DNA of 18,089 nucleotides from an uncultured Taibaiella sp. (GTDB lineage Bacteria; Bacteroidota; Bacteroidia; Chitinophagales; Chitinophagaceae). A program made the translations under genes and the position numbers. The stretch spans positions 1 to 18,089 of the forward strand of contig CAMPJV010000014.1 of the NCBI GenBank assembly GCA_946886975.1. The letters are read 5' to 3'. Positions 16,639 through 18,089 of the stretch are shown in pieces. Numbering within the stretch: position 1 is the stretch's first letter; every line of letters starts with the position of its first letter. The notes below the pieces were generated by a model. The model was not told where the DNA came from. It worked only from the letters and a program-made list of their open reading frames with translations, and ran no database searches.

Positions 16639-16648
16639 GTATGGGAAC
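16631..16648. promoter_or_regulatory. Palindrome GTTCCCA-N4-TGGGAAC over the NlpC -33 box, candidate operator
   Basis: GTTCCCA (16631-16637), AGTA, TGGGAAC (16642-16648): perfect 7-bp arms with a 4-nt centre. It covers the -33 element of the NlpC promoter. It could be a regulator site; it has no T tract, so a terminator role is unlikely. Confidence 0.4.
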
Positions 16649-16680
16649 ACCCAAAAATCTATGCTCAGGCAAAGGAAATA

Positions 16681-16708
16681 AAGAAGGATGCCACCTGGCA
16701 TCCTTCTT
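16681..16708 (-). terminator. Terminator of the ugd-uxs operon
   Basis: Perfect 12-bp stem AAGAAGGATGCC (16681-16692) / GGCATCCTTCTT (16697-16708) with a 4-nt loop, 13 bp past the UDP-xylose synthase stop. On the minus strand it is followed by TATTTCC, a poor T tract, but the A/T-rich base of the stem supplies four pyrimidines ending CTT. Confidence 0.85.
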
Positions 16709-16721
16709 ATTGTTGATCTGA

Positions 16722-17654
16722 TTATACGTGTAGTTTGAAATAGTCCAGTGTTCTCTTTAGTCCCTCCTTGCGGTCTACTTTTGGTTCCCATCCAAGCAGA
16801 TCCTTTGCCTTTGTGATATCTGGCTTCCTTTGCTTAGGATCGTCCTGAGGTAAAGGCTCATATACTATTTTGGATTTGGAGCCTACAAGTTCTATTACTT
16901 CCTCAGCAAATTGCTTGAGACTGATCTCGACTGGGTTGCCGACGTTCACCGGCATGTGGTAGTCCGACATCAGCAGGCGGTATATGCCATCCACCAGGTC
17001 ATCTACATAACAGAAAGACCTTGTCTGTGATCCGTCCCCAAAGACGGTTACGTCTTCACCCCTCAATGCCTGGCTCATAAACGTAGGAAGTGCTCTTCCA
17101 TCATCCAGCCTCATCTTAGGGCCGTATGTATTGAATATCCTTACTATTCTGGTATCTACACCGTGGAACTTGTGGTAAGCCATAGTAATGGATTCCATGA
17201 ACCGCTTCGCCTCATCATATACTCCTCTCGGACCTATTGGGTTTACGTTACCCCAGTACTCTTCGGTCTGAGGGTGTACAAGCGGATCGCCGTATACCTC
17301 GGATGTGGATGCCACTAATATTCTTGCTCCTTTAGCCTTGGCAAGACCTAACAGGTTATGGGTGCCTAATGCTCCTACCTTCAAGGTTTGGATCGGCATC
17401 TTGAGGTAGTCGATAGGAGATGCCGGTGAAGCAAAATGCATGATATAATCTATCTCCCCCGGTACATGCACGAACTTGGTGATGTCATGATGGTAGAATT
17501 CAAACTCCTTCTTTGGGAAGAGATGCTCTATGTTCTTCAGGTTGCCTGTAAGCAGGTTGTCCATGCCTATGACGTAATGCCCTTCCTTCAGGAACCTGTC
17601 ACAAAGGTGTGATCCAAGGAAACCGGCCGCGCCTGTAATTAATACTCTCTTCAT
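16722..17654 (-). CDS. UDP-glucuronate decarboxylase (UDP-xylose synthase), extended SDR family
   Basis: A 310-aa cytoplasmic NAD-dependent enzyme that converts UDP-glucuronic acid to UDP-xylose. The Rossmann motif GAAGFLGSH starts at residue 8; the active-site set is Thr117-Ser118-Glu119 (STSEVYGDP) and the Tyr146-x3-Lys150 pair (GVYDEAK), in the positions known for UXS enzymes. [15 protein letters not shown] and [16 protein letters not shown] are family hallmarks separating it from UDP-glucose epimerases. The gene follows ugd on the same strand with a 37-bp gap, so product and substrate enzymes are coexpressed; UDP-xylose would feed surface polysaccharide or glycan synthesis. Start ATG 17654 leads directly into the nucleotide-binding strand. 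Confidence 0.94.
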   Translation of the reverse strand: MKRVLITGAAGFLGSHLCDRFLKEGHYVIGMDNLLTGNLKNIEHLFPKKEFEFYHHDITKFVHVPGEIDYIMHFASPASPIDYLKMPIQTLKVGALGTHNLLGLAKAKGARILVASTSEVYGDPLVHPQTEEYWGNVNPIGPRGVYDEAKRFMESITMAYHKFHGVDTRIVRIFNTYGPKMRLDDGRALPTFMSQALRGEDVTVFGDGSQTRSFCYVDDLVDGIYRLLMSDYHMPVNVGNPVEISLKQFAEEVIELVGSKSKIVYEPLPQDDPKQRKPDITKAKDLLGWEPKVDRKEGLKRTLDYFKLHV

Positions 17655-17691
17655 TGCTTGTCCGTTATATTGTGGGTTGCTTCTCGTACTG

Positions 17692-18089
17692 CTAGTCTAT
17701 TCCGCCCCTGTCTCTTACCAGGCGCTCCGTAGAATTCTCTACCTGCCACCTGATCTTCTCATGAACGGTCTTTCTCCCTATTGATTCATAATAGAAAGGC
17801 AGCGACTCCATCTTTTCAAGCGTATAGACATTACGGCCATCGAAAATAGCAGGATGGCTTAAGCTTTCTTCTATTCTCTTAAAGTCCGGGTTTCTGAACT
17901 CGCTCCATTCAGTAACTATGATCAGCGCGTCTGCGTCCTTCAATGTGTCATACTGGTCTGTTGCAAAGTACACTGTATCATCTACCATGCGGCGAACATT
18001 GTCCATTGCCTCCGGATCAAAGGCTCTGACTGAAGCGCCTGACCCTTGTAGTTCCTTTATAAGTTCCAGCGCTGGCGCCTCCCTTATGT
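17692..18089 (-). CDS. ugd: UDP-glucose 6-dehydrogenase, C-terminal part (cut by window end)
   Basis: The gene enters from the right edge; 131 C-terminal residues are visible. The frame stays open from the stop at 17692 to 18087, so the internal ATG at 18006 is not the start. The visible part begins [18 protein letters not shown] and continues [36 protein letters not shown] and SIGRKTV, the C-terminal UDP-binding domain of UDP-glucose/GDP-mannose dehydrogenases of the UGDH branch. The enzyme oxidises UDP-glucose to UDP-glucuronate, the substrate of the next gene. The catalytic Cys and the NAD-binding half lie outside the window. A basic tail of about 20 residues follows the conserved SIGR motif. 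Confidence 0.9.
   Translation of the reverse strand, partial: IREAPALELIKELQGSGASVRAFDPEAMDNVRRMVDDTVYFATDQYDTLKDADALIIVTEWSEFRNPDFKRIEESLSHPAIFDGRNVYTLEKMESLPFYYESIGRKTVHEKIRWQVENSTERLVRDRGGID

Noticed and set aside
17692..18006. Complete small gene starting at ATG 18006
   Set aside because: The frame continues upstream to the window edge with conserved dehydrogenase sequence, so it is a partial ugd.
1..18089. Mobile element, defence system, tRNA or rRNA
   Set aside because: No transposase, integrase, nuclease or toxin-like protein, no terminal repeats and no tRNA-like fold was recognised in any intergenic stretch.

Overview
The window looks like a piece of a Bacteroidota chromosome, most likely a Chitinophagaceae-type member. 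Three things point there: type IX secretion system (T9SS) proteins (a C25-peptidase sortase of the PorU2 kind and its PorV2-type barrel partner); several upstream regions carrying the Bacteroidota -7 promoter box TAnnTTTG, some with a TTTG/TTGG-like -33 element 18-21 nt upstream; and overall protein similarity of the tyrS, SOD and RND genes. The lineage is inferred by recognition, not by a search. Bases 1-52 are not biological: they are an Illumina Nextera i7 adapter left at the contig end, so the biology starts at base 53.

Layout. 53-6644 (minus strand): a truncated DUF6089/PorG-like outer-membrane barrel gene, then porU2 (1675 aa) preceded 18 bp upstream by porV2 (384 aa), a T9SS-linked pair. 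6645-6897: divergent promoter region. 6898-8175 (plus): tyrS, closed by a strong terminator. 8176-8553: a gene-free stretch with that terminator, five degenerate 11-nt tandem repeats and a GC-rich hairpin next to the promoter of the next gene. 8554-10494 (plus): an exported seven-haem cytochrome c fused to C-terminal TPR repeats. A bidirectional terminator separates it from a convergent Mn-type superoxide dismutase (10668-11273, minus). 11274-11571 is a divergent control region with inverted repeats. 11572-15971 (plus): an RND efflux permease and a TolC-like outer-membrane factor, 2 bp apart, with no adaptor (MFP) gene. 15978-16592 (minus): a NlpC/P60 lipoprotein, convergent with the efflux operon and only 6 bp away. 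16722-18089 (minus): UDP-xylose synthase preceded by the C-terminal part of UDP-glucose 6-dehydrogenase, two consecutive steps of UDP-xylose formation, closed by a perfect 12-bp terminator hairpin.

Most of the window is envelope biology: secretion and surface attachment, efflux, peptidoglycan hydrolysis, nucleotide-sugar supply and a periplasmic multihaem protein, with two housekeeping genes (tyrS, sod) between. I see no CRISPR array, insertion sequence, tRNA, rRNA or phage gene, and no strong case for a wholly new system. The points most worth following are the large PorU2/PorV2 pair, the seven-haem/TPR fusion, the efflux operon lacking its adaptor, and the short repeats and candidate operators between genes.
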